Source: Siphonodentalium dalli
Taxonomy: Eukaryota; Mollusca; Scaphopoda; Gadilida; Siphonodentaliidae
NCBI GenBank assembly: GCA_032622095.1
Contig: CP136067.1
Coordinates: 80,130,705-80,194,704 of the forward strand
Length of the DNA: 64,000 nucleotides
Direction: 5' to 3'
Positions 32,801 to 44,050 of the stretch are shown in pieces. Position 1 is the first letter of the stretch. The number at the start of each line of letters is the position of its first letter. The notes below the pieces were generated by a model. It did not search any database. It saw nothing but the letters and a program-made list of their open reading frames with translations, and was not told where the DNA came from. The position numbers and the translations under genes were made by a program.

Positions 32801-35800
32801 AGAATATTGACAATGGGTATTGTATATGAATATAGATTAACATTGGTATGCCTTATGAGAGTATTGACAATGGGTATTGTATATGAATATAGATTAACAT
32901 TGGTATGCTTTATGAGAGCATTAACAGTGGGTATTGTAAATGAAATTATGAATATAGATTAATATTGGTATGCTTTATGAGAGCATTAACAGTGGGTATT
33001 GTAAATGAATATAGATTAACATTGGTATGCATTGTGAGAATATTGACAATGGGTATTGTATATGAATATAGATTAACATTGGTATGCCTTATGAGAGTAT
33101 TGACAATGGGTATTATATATGAATATAGATTAACATTGGTATGCCTTATGAGATATTGTCAATGGGTATTGTATATGAAATTATGAATATAGATTAACAT
33201 TGGTATGCTTTATGAGAGCATTAACAGTGGGTATTGTAAATGAATATAGATTAACATTGGTATGCATTGTGAGAATATTGACAATGGGTATTGTATATGA
33301 ATATAGATTAACATTGGTATGCCTTATGAGAGTATTGACAATGGGTATTATATATGAATATAGATTAACATTGGTATGCCTTATGAGATATTGTCAATGG
33401 GTATTGTATATGAAATTATGAATATAGATTAACATTGGTATGCCTTATGAGAGTATTGACAATGGGTATTGTATATGAATATAGATTAACATTGGTATGC
33501 CTTATGAGAATATTGACAATGGGTATTGTATATGAATATAGATTAACATTGGTATGCCTTATGAGAGTATTGACAATGGGTATTATATATGAATATAGAT
33601 TAACATTGGTATGCCTTATGAGATATTGTCAATGGGTATTGTATATGAAATTATGAATATAGATTAACATTGGTATGCTTTATGAGAGTATTGACAATGG
33701 GTATTGTATATGAATATAGATTAACATTGGTATACTTATGAGAATATTGACAATGGGTATTATATATGAATATAGATTAACATTGGTATGCCTTATGAGA
33801 GTATTGACAATGGGTATTGTATATGAATATAGATTAACATTGGTATGCCTTATGAGAATATTGACAATGGGTATTATATATGAATATAGATTAACATTGG
33901 TATGCCTTATGAGAGTATTGAAAATGGGTGTTGTATATGAATATAGATTAACATTGGTATGCCTTATGAGAGTATTGACAATGGGTATTGTATATGAATA
34001 TAGATTAACATTGGTATACTTATGAGAATATTGACAATGGGTGTTGTATATGAATATAGATTAACATTGGTATGCCTTATGAGAGTATTGACAATGGGTA
34101 TTGTATATTAATATAGATTAACATTGGTATACTTATGAGAATATTGACAATGGGTATTGTATATGAATATAGATTAACATTGGTTTGCCTTATGAGAGTA
34201 TTGACAATGGGTATTGTATATGAATATAGATTAACATTGGTTTGCCTTATGAGAATATTGACAATGGGTAATATATATGAATATAGATTAACATTGGTAT
34301 GCCTTATGAGAGTATTGACAATGGGTATTGTATATGAATATAGATTAACATTGGTATACTTATGAGAATATTGACAATGGGTATTATATATGAATATAGA
34401 TTAACATTGGTTTGCCTTATGAGAATATTGACAATGGGTGTTGTATATGAATATAGATTAACATTGGTATGCCTTATGAGAGTATTGACAATGGGTATTA
34501 TATATGAATATAGATTAACATTGGTATGCCTTATGAGAATATTGACAATGGGTATTGTATATGAATATAGATTAACATTGGTTTGCCTTATGAGAGTATT
34601 GACAATGGGTATTGTATATGAATATAGATTAACATTGGTATGCTTTATGAGAGCATTAACAGTGGGTATTGTAAATGAATATAGATTAACATTGGTATGC
34701 ATTGTGAGAATATTGACAATGGGTATTGTATATGAATATAGATTAACATTGGTATGCCTTATGAGATATTGCCAATGGGTATTGTATATGAAATTATGAA
34801 TATAGATTAATATTGGTATGCCTTATGAGAATATTGACAATGGGTATTATATATGAATATAGATTAACATTGGTATGCTTTATGAGAATATTGACAATGG
34901 GTATTGTATATGAATATAGATTAACATTGGTATGCCTTATGAGACTATTGACAATGGGTATTATATATGAATATAGATTAACATTGGTATGCCTTATGAG
35001 AATATTGACAATGGGTGTTGTATATGAATATAGATTAACATTGGCATGCCTTATGAGAATATTGACAATGGGTATTGTATATGAATATAGATTAACATTG
35101 GTATGCCTTATGAGAGTATTGACAATGGGTATTGTATATTAATATAGATTAACATTGGTATACTTATGAGAATATTGACAATGGGTATTATATATGAATA
35201 TAGATTAACATTGGTATGCCTTATGAGAATATTGACAATGGGTATTGTATATGAATATAGATTAACATTGGTTTGCCTTATGAGAGTATTGACAATGGGT
35301 ATTGTATATGAATATAGATTAACATTGGTATGCTTTATGAGAGCATTAACAGTGGGTATTGTAAATGAATATAGATTAACATTGGTATGCATTGTGAGAA
35401 TATTGACAATGGGTATTGTATACCGTATGAATATAGATTAACATTGGTATGCCTTATGAGATATTGCCAATGGGTATTGTATATGAAATTATGAATATAG
35501 ATTAATATTGGTATGCCTTATGAGAATATTGACAATGGGTATTATATATGAATATAGATTAACATTGGTATGCTTTATGAGAATATTGACAATGGGTATT
35601 GTATATGAATATAGATTAACATTGGTATGCCTTATGAGACTATTGACAATGGGTATTATATATGAATATAGATTAACATTGGTATGCCTTATGAGATATT
35701 GCCAATGGGTATTGTATATGAAATTATGAATATAGATTAATATTGGTATGCCTTATGAGAATATTGACAATGGGTATTATATATGAATATAGATTAACAT

Positions 35801-37497
35801 TGGTATGCCTTATGAGAATATTGACAATGGGTATTGTATATGAATATAGATTAACATTGGTATGCCTTATGATAATATTGACAATGGGTATTGTATATGA
35901 ATATAGATTAACATTGGTATGCCTTATGAGAGTATTGACAATGGGTAATATATATGAATATAGATTAACATTGGTATGCCTTATGAGAATATTGACAATG
36001 GGTAATATATATGAATATAGATTAACATTGGTATGCCTTATGAGAATATTGACAATGGGTATTGTATATGAATATAGATTAACATTGGTATGCCTTATGA
36101 TAATATTGACAATGGGTATTGTATATGAATATAGATTAACATTGGTATGCCTTATGAGAGTATTGACAATGGGTAATATATATGAATATAGATTAACATT
36201 GGTATGCCTTATGAGAATATTGACAATGGGTAATATATATGAATATAGATTAACATTGGTATGCCTTATGAGAATATTGACAATGGGTAATATATATGAA
36301 TATAGATTAACATTGGTATGCCTTATGAGAATATTGACAATGGGTATTATATATGAATATAGATTAACATTGGTATGCATTGTGAGAATATTGACAATGG
36401 GTATTGTATATGAATATAGATTAACATTGGTATGCCTTATGAGAATATTGACAATGGGTATTATATATGAATATAGATTAACATTGGTATGCCTTATGAG
36501 ATATTGCCAATGGGTATTGTATATGAAATTATGAATATAGATTAATATTGGTATGCCTTATGAGAATATTGACAATGGGTATTATATATGAATATAGATT
36601 AACATTGGTATGCCTTATGAGAATATTGACAATGGGTAATATATATGAATATAGATTAACATTGGTATGCCTTATGAGAATATTGACAATGGGTAATATA
36701 TATGAATATAGATTAACATTGGTATGCCTTATGAGAATATTGCCAATGGGTATTGTATATGAAATTATGAATATAGATTAATATTGGTATGCCTTATGAG
36801 AATATTGACAATGGGTATTATATATGAATATAGATTAACATTGGTATGCCTTATGAGATATTGCCAATGGGTATTGTATATGAAATTATGAATATAGATT
36901 AATATTGGTATGCCTTATGAGAATATTGACAATGGGTATTATATATGAATATAGATTAACATTGGTATGCCTTATGAGAATATTGACAATGGGTAATATA
37001 TATGAATATAGATTAACATTGGTATGCCTTATGAGAATATTGACAATGAGTATTGTATATGAAATTATGAATATAGATTAATATTGGTATGCCTTATGAG
37101 AATATTGACAATGGGTATTATATATGAATATAGATTAACATTGGTATGCCTTATGAGAATATTGACAATGGGTATTATATATGAATATAGATTAACATTG
37201 GTATGCCTTATGAGAATATTGACGATGGGTTTTGTATATGAATATAGATTAACATTGGTATGCCTTATGAGAATATTGACAATGGGTGTTGTGTATGAAT
37301 ATAGATTAACATTGGTATGCCTTATGAAAATATTGACAATGGGTATTGTAAAAGAATATAGATTAACATTGGTATGCCTTATGAGAATATTGACAATGGG
37401 TACTGTATAGGAATATAGATTAACATTGGTATGCCTTATGAGAATATTGACAATGGGTATTGTATATGAATATAGATTAACATTGATTTGCCTTATA
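29852..37497 (+). repeat. 57-bp satellite array, about 134 units
   Basis: Tandem 57-bp units. Because 57 is 19 codons, each frame is periodic; one frame reads EYRLTLVCLMRILTMGIVY per unit and stays open for up to 263 codons (35743-36534). Variants: a block with GAAATTATGAATATAG, a unit with GTATACTTATG (one-base change of frame), GCTTTATGAGAGCATTAACA, and GGGTAATATA. Higher-order structure is clear: 235-bp blocks starting at 31513, 31748, 32965 and 33200, and a large duplication with 1509-bp offset (30588-30944 against 32097-32453; 31163-31510 against 32672-32962). Located in SLC9C1 intron 9. Confidence 0.95.
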
Positions 37498-38070
37498 TTT
37501 GACCTGGTGTTATATTGAAACCATAGATCAGCAATACGAACATGGGCGACCAACTACTAAATAATATGCAACCAACTACTAAATAATATGCCCGGTGAAA
37601 GCTAACATCATACACATCAACCAAGAAAAACACCAGCTGAACTTAACTTGTGCACATATGTGTTTGATAACTGTTTTTATTTTATCTTAAAATACCCCAA
37701 AAAAATACTAATGCAAATACTCCCTGTTGACAATACTCTATCTTTTATGCTATTTGGATCACTATTTAGGCACCTTAGTCTCATAAATAATTTTCGATTC
37801 AATTTACTTGTTTCCCGTTCGCCATTTTAACCCACCTTTTTATTGTCATTTTTAGCATGTTACCCATTTGCCATTTTACACTTTTTTTTTAGCTGTTATT
37901 TTTTAGCATGTTATCACCCCCAACTTACCAGTATCTTTCAAACAATTTTTTCGTTTTTGTGATTTATGTAATTATTTATGTCTTATATTTGCAATTGTAT
38001 TTATGTTTAACATGTCAAGCGTTTTAGAGAACTTCGGTGGATTTTACACTATACAAAACTGTTATTATTT
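37498..38070. other. Intron 9 between satellite and LTR element
   Basis: No gene. A 22-bp tandem pair (CCAACTACTAAATAATATG) lies at about 37550-37592. Confidence 0.45.
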
Positions 38071-38075
38071 ACTAA

Positions 38076-38334
38076 TGTCGGGGTTTAGATACACCCCTGT
38101 ATATATCGGACGGTCAACTTTGGTGACGACTGTGGCTGAGTGAATAACAGACAATGCATGTGATAACGCACGCGCTATTGTATGCGCGTGAGTGAACATT
38201 GAATGTCACTATGTGCGCTTGTGACATTGGTGTCAGTTTGTGATTATGTAGTTCAGAGTAAATGTGTGGTATATGCTGTACTTCGCTTGTCCTACTTCTT
38301 CGATCTTCCCGATACTTATTCCTACTTCCCGACA
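38076..38334 (+). repeat. 5' LTR
   Basis: 259 bp, TGTCGGGGTTTAGATAC to CTACTTCCCGACA, with TG...CA ends and inverted TGTCGGG/CCCGACA termini. Confidence 0.9.
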
Positions 38335-38363
38335 TTTGGTCCCTCAAACCGGATCCAATTCAA

Positions 38364-39519
38364 CATGACTTCGACAATGGAAATCACAGAGTTTATGGCA
38401 TGGACAAATTTGTTCGATGATACGATAGAGTTAGTTGACCAGGCAGACATTCTTATGGACTTTCGATCACTTGAGTACGCAAAGGAACTCGCAACTGTCC
38501 AAGAGATGATCAGAACGAATGTTAAAACCCTCGGTCGATCGTCATGGGATCTAATCAAACAGATAGATAATGATGATGTTTATCTCAGAGAAGCGGATTT
38601 GATAGAGGATGCTATGCACGGCGTGAGAGACAGACTTCAAATGATTGGACAGTATCTTGATGGACATCTAGATATCAGAGAAACGTGTGTAACAAAACTG
38701 ATCCGGTATTTCCCGACTAGCGAAGCAGTTTCTCAAATGTGTTCTGTCTCAGCTTCGCACTACAACACAATTTCAACTGACCTTCCAGTGGATATTGGTC
38801 TCAAACCAGTTGATACAGAGACATTGCCAATTCCATGTGCTTCGACCATTCCTGAACTTCTAGCCTCTTCGGATATGATGGTTTCACTCTCAGTGGTTGC
38901 TGCACAAACTCCCGCCAGCCCGATATCTTGTCACACATATTCTCAGGCGGACCCTCATGTATCTGAAGCAGGCCGTTCGATATCAGTAGATGACCAACCA
39001 GCTCCACCCATGTATGCCCAGATGACACATTGTATATTGATGGCAGCTTCTACATGTATTCCCCTCGTCAGAGAGAACTCGACCGATCTTGATACTCAGA
39101 ATGCATCTGAACCACACGAGAGCGATACTTGTGAATATGTGATTGATGTGCTACATGGTTCACAGACACTGGACAGTATCCAGTCTCCTGGATATTCGAA
39201 CTCGATGGTTGAATCGCGTGACATATTTGCATATATTGCTTTAGGTCTTCCAGACGTGAGTTCTGTATTTGAGTGTGAACTACAGCATATACCGTGCATT
39301 CCTGGTCTCAGATCCTTGGTAATGATGACAAAGTTATCTTTTGGACCTACATTCAAGAAGTGCACAGCGTGTTTAACTTTGAATGGACATTTCAACGCAA
39401 AACTGACCTCTTCTCTGTTTCCGAATTTGGAAATTCGGTGCCCCTGGAGGATGTCGGGGATTAGATACGCCCCTGTATATATCGGACGGTCAACTGTGGT
39501 GACGACTGTGGCTGAGTGA
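38364..39519 (+). CDS. Single unrecognised ORF of the LTR element
   Basis: From ATG 38364 (30 bp past the 5' LTR) the frame runs 384 codons without a stop across the whole internal region and ends at TGA 39517-39519, inside the 3' LTR. The frame is also open upstream into the 5' LTR, but the ATG after the primer-like site is the more natural start. Residues 1-105 are acidic and helical (MTSTMEITEFMAWTNLF, DDTIELVDQADILMDF, IEDAMHGVRDRLQMIGQYLD), gag-like in character. The remainder is Ser/Thr/Pro-rich with scattered Cys and no CCHC knuckle or protease motif. Function unknown; a gag-type structural protein is the best guess from position. Confidence 0.55.
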
Positions 39520-39710
39520 ATAACAGACAATGCCTGTGATAACGCACGCGCTATTGTATGCTCGTGAGTGAACTTTGAATGTGACTATGTGCGCTTGTGA
39601 CATTGGTGTCAGATTGTGATTATGTAGTTCAGAGTAAAGGTGTGTTATATGCTGTACTTCGCTTGTCCGACTTCTTCGATCTTCCAGATATTTATTCGTA
39701 CTTCCCGACA
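39452..39710 (+). repeat. 3' LTR
   Basis: 259 bp, TGTCGGGGATTAGATACG to GTACTTCCCGACA, the same length as the 5' LTR with about 14 substitutions and no indels by eye. Confidence 0.9.
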
Positions 39711-39715
39711 ACTAA

Positions 39716-40000
39716 ATAGTTAGTAAACAAATGTACTAGTAAGGGTTTTTAGAGGGATCTGGTAATATTGTGAGAGGTGATTACTGACTTTAGGCTTAAC
39801 CTTTTTTGGCCCACTGACATCATAAATACTCGAAGATGCTAAGGTATTAAAGTGCTCTTCTGAACTGTTTTTCAGGGATATATTTCAAAGTTATTCAGTA
39901 AGTGATTAATCACAGTAATTTTCATGAATATAATGCTGATATGGTTCTTGAGTTCTAAGTGTAACATAAGCATAAGACATCTATCATGCACATAATGATG
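39716..40000. other. Intron 9, featureless
   Basis: AT-rich sequence, no gene or repeat recognised. Confidence 0.4.
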
Positions 40001-40265
40001 TTAACTGTGCATGACAGGAGCTGGGCTGGTGCAGCATTTAGGGTGGTTCTGTGCCAGTGCATTCTCTTATAAATGCGAGTCTCCCATATTGAGCCTTGTA
40101 TATATAAGAGAATCTGCTGGCTTACAAGATCAAGGTAAATATTGTTTGGCCAATGTATTCTCTTATATATGTGAGGTTCCATATGGGAGTCTTGCATATA
40201 TAAGAGAATGCATTGGCACAGGGTTTTTGGCAAAATTTCAGAAAGCTCCAGTCATGGAAGGGTTA
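40001..40265. mobile_element. TTAA-type MITE family B, copy 4
   Basis: Starts TTAACTGTGCATGACAGG and ends near CTCCAGTCATGGAAGGGTTA. It carries paired CATTCTCTTATAAATGCGAG and TATATATAAGAGAATCTG blocks and a second ATATAAGAGAATGCATTGGC. It lies 47 bp before exon 10. Confidence 0.65.
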
Positions 40266-40312
40266 GCATGTCAACTGAAGTTTTATTGAGTATTATTTAA
40301 TTTTTTTTGCAG

Positions 40313-40438
40313 ATGGTAGAAGGTAAGATGAAGCAGCTTCTGAATACTCCATACAGCATACCGATACCACCTCCAGATAAGATGCTCAATAACGTACCAT
40401 GGCTCAGAAATAGTCCACGATTGATTGCTTATGTCAAG
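40313..40438 (+). CDS. SLC9C1: SLC9C1 exon 10: entry to cyclic-nucleotide module
   Basis: 126 nt (42 codons), phase 0 both ends, acceptor TTTTTTTGCAG, donor AAG/GTAACA. It encodes MVEGKMKQLLNTPYSIPIPP, PDKMLNNVPWLRNSPRLIAY, VK. The proline-rich turn followed by a NVPWL helix is the typical start of the sNHE cyclic-nucleotide-binding region, just before its beta-roll. Confidence 0.9.
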
Positions 40439-40621
40439 GTAACAATATTATGTAAAAACAGACATGAATTTTTTTACCTCCAGTTTATATAGTTATGTAG
40501 TTTGGGAGGAGGGATATAAAAATAAAGCTATGCGTAATATTTCCGGCCTAAACTGTGCTTTCTTATAATTTGCCATGAATTTTCATGCAAAATTTTTGTC
40601 CTTTCAACCCTTGTTAGGACT

Positions 40622-41082
40622 AAACAAAAATCCGTTTTCGGCAGTTTTTTTCTCGACCATTTTTGGACGCCCACCCCCCCCTTTTAACACTAAAACAGAG
40701 ATTTGCGGGGGAAAATTAACTGTAAACAGCTATATATGAATTTCTGTGCATACTATTTGTCATGGATGTTAACATTGACATGTAAATAGGTACGAGTCAT
40801 TTTGGGGTCATTCGGCCAAAAACATGGCTGCCAGTGGCCATCTTGGATTTCAAAATTCAATCCATTACCATGAGCTACAGGCTATACTGTTTGTCTGATC
40901 ATCATGAAATTTTTAATTTATGTTAATATTCACACTCTAAGGTGTTTTAATCCAAACTCATTGCAAAAACAGTCAAAAAGACTTGCAGGAACAAAACATT
41001 TTAGTTGCGGAAAAAATTGTTTGTTGGTCCCATCGACCATCCACCCACCCCGGCATACGTGCCCGGAAAAAATCCCCCCCCT
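40622..41082. mobile_element. Left-truncated relative of the 10865 element
   Basis: Shares CCGTTTTCGGCAGTTTTTT, TTTTAACACTAAAACAGAG, CTGTAAACAGCTATATATG, CATTCGGCCAAAAACATGG and the right terminus (GTGCCCGGAAAAAATC then C-run and CTG) in the same order as 10865-11414. The left terminus is missing. Confidence 0.65.
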
Positions 41083-41978
41083 GCATGAAATGGTGAATTC
41101 TGCTATCTCCTTCCAAGGCATAGAGTGTTCGTAAAACATATTAAGTATATTTAATAACATAATTTGATCCTTGAACTGGGCAGGCACCTGACAAAAGCAA
41201 AAATTTGTGTAGATTGAGACTCCAGATAACCACAAGCTTTAAATTTGGGTTAGGAGGAAGAGATTTTTTACATATTCTCCCACATCTTGCATGGTAAAAC
41301 CTTTCCAAATCAGACTTTTTTATAAACCAAAAGCCTCTACAAACCTACTAAGTGAAGAGCTTAGCGTATAGTAAAGAATCGGCAAATTGTGACATATTGA
41401 AAAACTGCGACAAGATTGCCATGAAGTTGCTCTTTAAATTTGTTTTTATGATTACTGGGTATCTATATAAAGAGGATCGATCTCTAATGAGTCGCAATTC
41501 TAAACAAAATTTAGTGAACGAGGTTAATAAATTCCATATAGAATTACGACAAATTTGAGATCCTTTTTATCACGTAATAACATTTTAACGTAATCACATT
41601 TTAAACAATCTTGAAATGGCTGGAGTTAAAACAAATTAATAATGATTTCCTTATCACATATTGACATAATTGTTTAACCACCCTTAGGCCACATTAACTT
41701 AATTATATGTTTCTCAGGCACTTTTATTTTCAAAACAAGGGGGGAGGCAGGTATTTATTTTTATTATTTTAGACCAAAATTTACCGGGAGGCAGGTTTTT
41801 ATGTCTTAATATTTATGGGGAAAATTTTGCGGGAGGCAGGTTTTTATACGTGACTTTCTACAACAAATTTTATATTGGGAGGTGCGCTACGAGATGCCTA
41901 TTCAAGATTCAAGATGCCAAAAATGTGTCTCCCTTGTGTCTCCCTTCATAGGTGGATGAAAAAATTTATATATAATAT
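41083..41978. other. Intron 10, with a palindrome relative at 41463-41575
   Basis: 41463-41575 resembles the 20351 palindrome (AAATTTAGTGAACGAGGTTAATAAATTCC). 41740-41880 has three GGGAGGCAGGTTTTTAT-type repeats. No gene is seen. Confidence 0.45.
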
Positions 41979-42112
41979 ACTACATGCAGTACATGTATGG
42001 CAAATTGATATTAATAACATTGACTGAACTGAATTATTTAAGTGATATTTAAAATATTCAATTCAGGCAATGTTATTAATATCAATTTGCCCTACATGTA
42101 CTGCATGTAGTA
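41979..42112. repeat. 134-bp hairpin
   Basis: Arms CTACATGCAGTACATGTATG, GCAAATTGATATTAATAACATT and their inverses ending ACATGTACTGCATGTAG, with a TTCAGT/ATTGAA-rich centre. MITE-like, non-coding. Confidence 0.7.
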
Positions 42113-42584
42113 GAATTTAAAACTAGTTTTTAATATACAGCATGGAGATATATTCAACATCATATTGAACTTCCTGTAGGAACGAGAAGAACTTGTACTA
42201 GTTGTAGTTTACAAACTTTCATATTTGCAGATTGAAAACCCTTGAATTTTGGGGGTAAATTAAAATATGACTGGCTATTTTGATTTAAATTTTAATGTAA
42301 AATAAAAAGTGAATGGAAGGTGCAGGTAATCCATCTGTACCACTGTGCTATTGGTTTTTCGTTTATTTATTTGGAAGAAGCATTCAGCTCCATCGATACA
42401 CGATCGAACTCCCTCTTTCGAGTCTTTCGTTTGAAAACACTGACATTTACGCCAAATTACGGAACTCTCATCACATTCACAATGAACGGAATTATCATTC
42501 ATAAAATAGTGTTGTGTCGGAAGTGTCTATGTTGATTATCGTCCATGGTATCAATACATGTCCATTTTCAATCACGCAAATATT

Positions 42585-42840
42585 TAGCAGCACCAATTTT
42601 TGTACCTAGCTTGCCTGTCCTAAATTTTACTGGAAAATTGCTAATTTGATTCTATTTGTCGTTATATACATATTTATCACCCCATTTATTATTCATTTTT
42701 ATAAAAATAACATAAAAGAAGCCGAAGATGACATGTTTAAAATGTTCGAAGCATGAATTTGGCAATAAGTTATCAGAGTATGTTATACTTGTGATGGTTA
42801 CGTTACACACACGGTGTTCCCCTAGCGTATTGCGATAGTA
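42585..42840 (-). repeat. Dispersed repeat, inverted relative of 52806-53117
   Basis: Contains CTAGCTTGCCTGTCCTA, AATTTGATTCTATTTGTCGT, AAGCCGAAGATGACATG and GTGTTCCCCTAGCGTATTGC. Each appears in reverse complement and reverse order at 52806-53080. About 250 bp; MITE-like. Confidence 0.6.
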
Positions 42841-43029
42841 GCTAACCCATGTTTTTGAGGTGGTGCGTTCGATGTGTGTTCGGAGTAGTTGGAAGTAGAG
42901 TTATCCCTCTTACCTAATGACCGACTTACTGCAGTTACACACATGATATAAACGGAACACGCAGTGCACTTTTATAGCAGGCGGCGGCCACTTTATATAC
43001 TTTTTATTTTCGTTGTCGAATAAAAATCA

Positions 43030-43440
43030 TTTTGAAGGTCAAGGTTAGGTCATGGTCACGATTTGACCTGTCCAAAACACTCCCCGGACAAAAGTATCCC
43101 TAGGTATAAAATTTCGTCGAAATCCGTCCGTTTTACCCGATTTGACCTTCAATTGACAATTTTGAAGGACAAGGTCAGGTCGGGGTCACGATTTGACCGT
43201 CGAAAACACTCCCCAGACAAAAGTAACCCTAGTTATCAAATTTCTTCGAAATCCGTCCGTTTTACACGATTTGACCTTGAATTGACCATTTTGAAGGTCA
43301 AGTCCGGGTCATGATTTGACCCATCCAAAACACTCCCCGGACAAAAGTATCCCTAGGTATCAAATTTCGTTGAAATCCGTCAGGCAGTTTTCCCGGCCAT
43401 TGCTAATAAACAGACAGACAGACAAACAGACAGAAGTCCC
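43030..43440. repeat. Three tandem units of about 130 bp plus CAGA microsatellite
   Basis: Three diverged units starting TTTTGAAGGTCAAGG (about 43030, 43161 and 43290), each with CACGATTTGACC, AAACACTCCCCGGACAAAAG and GAAATCCGTCCGTTTTAC blocks. They are followed by GGCCATTGCTAATAAACAGA and a CAGA-type microsatellite at about 43410-43432. Confidence 0.7.
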
Positions 43441-43444
43441 AAAA

Positions 43445-44050
43445 TATATATTAGATTAACATAATAATAACATTGATTGATATCATTGCGCTAAGCTCTT
43501 AGGTTACTACACGTGCTGATAATACATGTGTGTCGATCTTGCTTAACAAATATGAGGCTGGGTTTAGGGGCTAATTATGTGATAAATTCTTATTGTTAGT
43601 TTTGGATAAATAGTGTTATTGTTGTGTAGTTTAGTAAAGTTGCATCAATTGATAATGGGGGGTATTTGCTTTTTGATTACTCTTGGTAATGGCAACATCA
43701 TGTTTTGTGGAGGGCAATATTCTTTAAACAAACACCTCTCGATACCAAACAAAAATGTGAGTCCAGAAGGTGTTCGATTTTGAGAGGTTTTAGTACTGTC
43801 TTTGTGTAGTATGAGTAACAAAGGAGAGTAGGTGGTCAACTTTTCTTTCATGATTCCTATCATATCGTAAAACATTTGGTATTTCGATTCAGTATTAAAT
43901 ATGAAATCGATAGCTGACTTATATGCGCACTTGTCATGACATGATAGTTTGTTATTGTTGCTCGAAAAAAAAATTAGGGAGACTATAGAAATGAATGGTG
44001 TCCATCCGTCTGTCTGCGTGTCCATCTGTCCGAAATGTTTGTTGTCTGGA
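43445..44050. other. Intron 10, no feature recognised
   Basis: No gene seen. A 147-codon minus-strand open frame at 43645-44088 lacks any recognisable motif. Confidence 0.4.

Larger units (their letters stand above)
38076..39710 (+). mobile_element. Complete non-autonomous LTR retrotransposon
   Basis: Two 259-bp LTRs (38076-38334 and 39452-39710) with TGTCGGG/CCCGACA ends, flanked by a perfect 5-bp duplication ACTAA (38071-38075 and 39711-39715). The LTRs differ at about 14 positions by eye. The internal region is only 1117 bp and is occupied by one open frame. TGG begins 2 bp after the left LTR, a possible primer site (TGGTCCCTCAAACCGG). CTGGAGGA before the right LTR is a short candidate polypurine tract. 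No protease, RT or integrase is present, so it must have moved with helper proteins. Confidence 0.9.

Noticed and set aside
35743-36534. 263-codon frame in the 57-bp array as a gene
   Set aside because: It is periodic because the unit is 19 codons long; the opposite strand is also open and units with one-base changes break it repeatedly across the array.
28034-37497. CRISPR-like repeat array
   Set aside because: There are no unique spacers between the repeats, the units are directly adjacent, and the context is an animal intron.
38203-38363. N-terminal extension of the LTR-element ORF into the 5' LTR
   Set aside because: Open by chance within the LTR; the ATG at 38364 after the primer-like site is the more plausible start.
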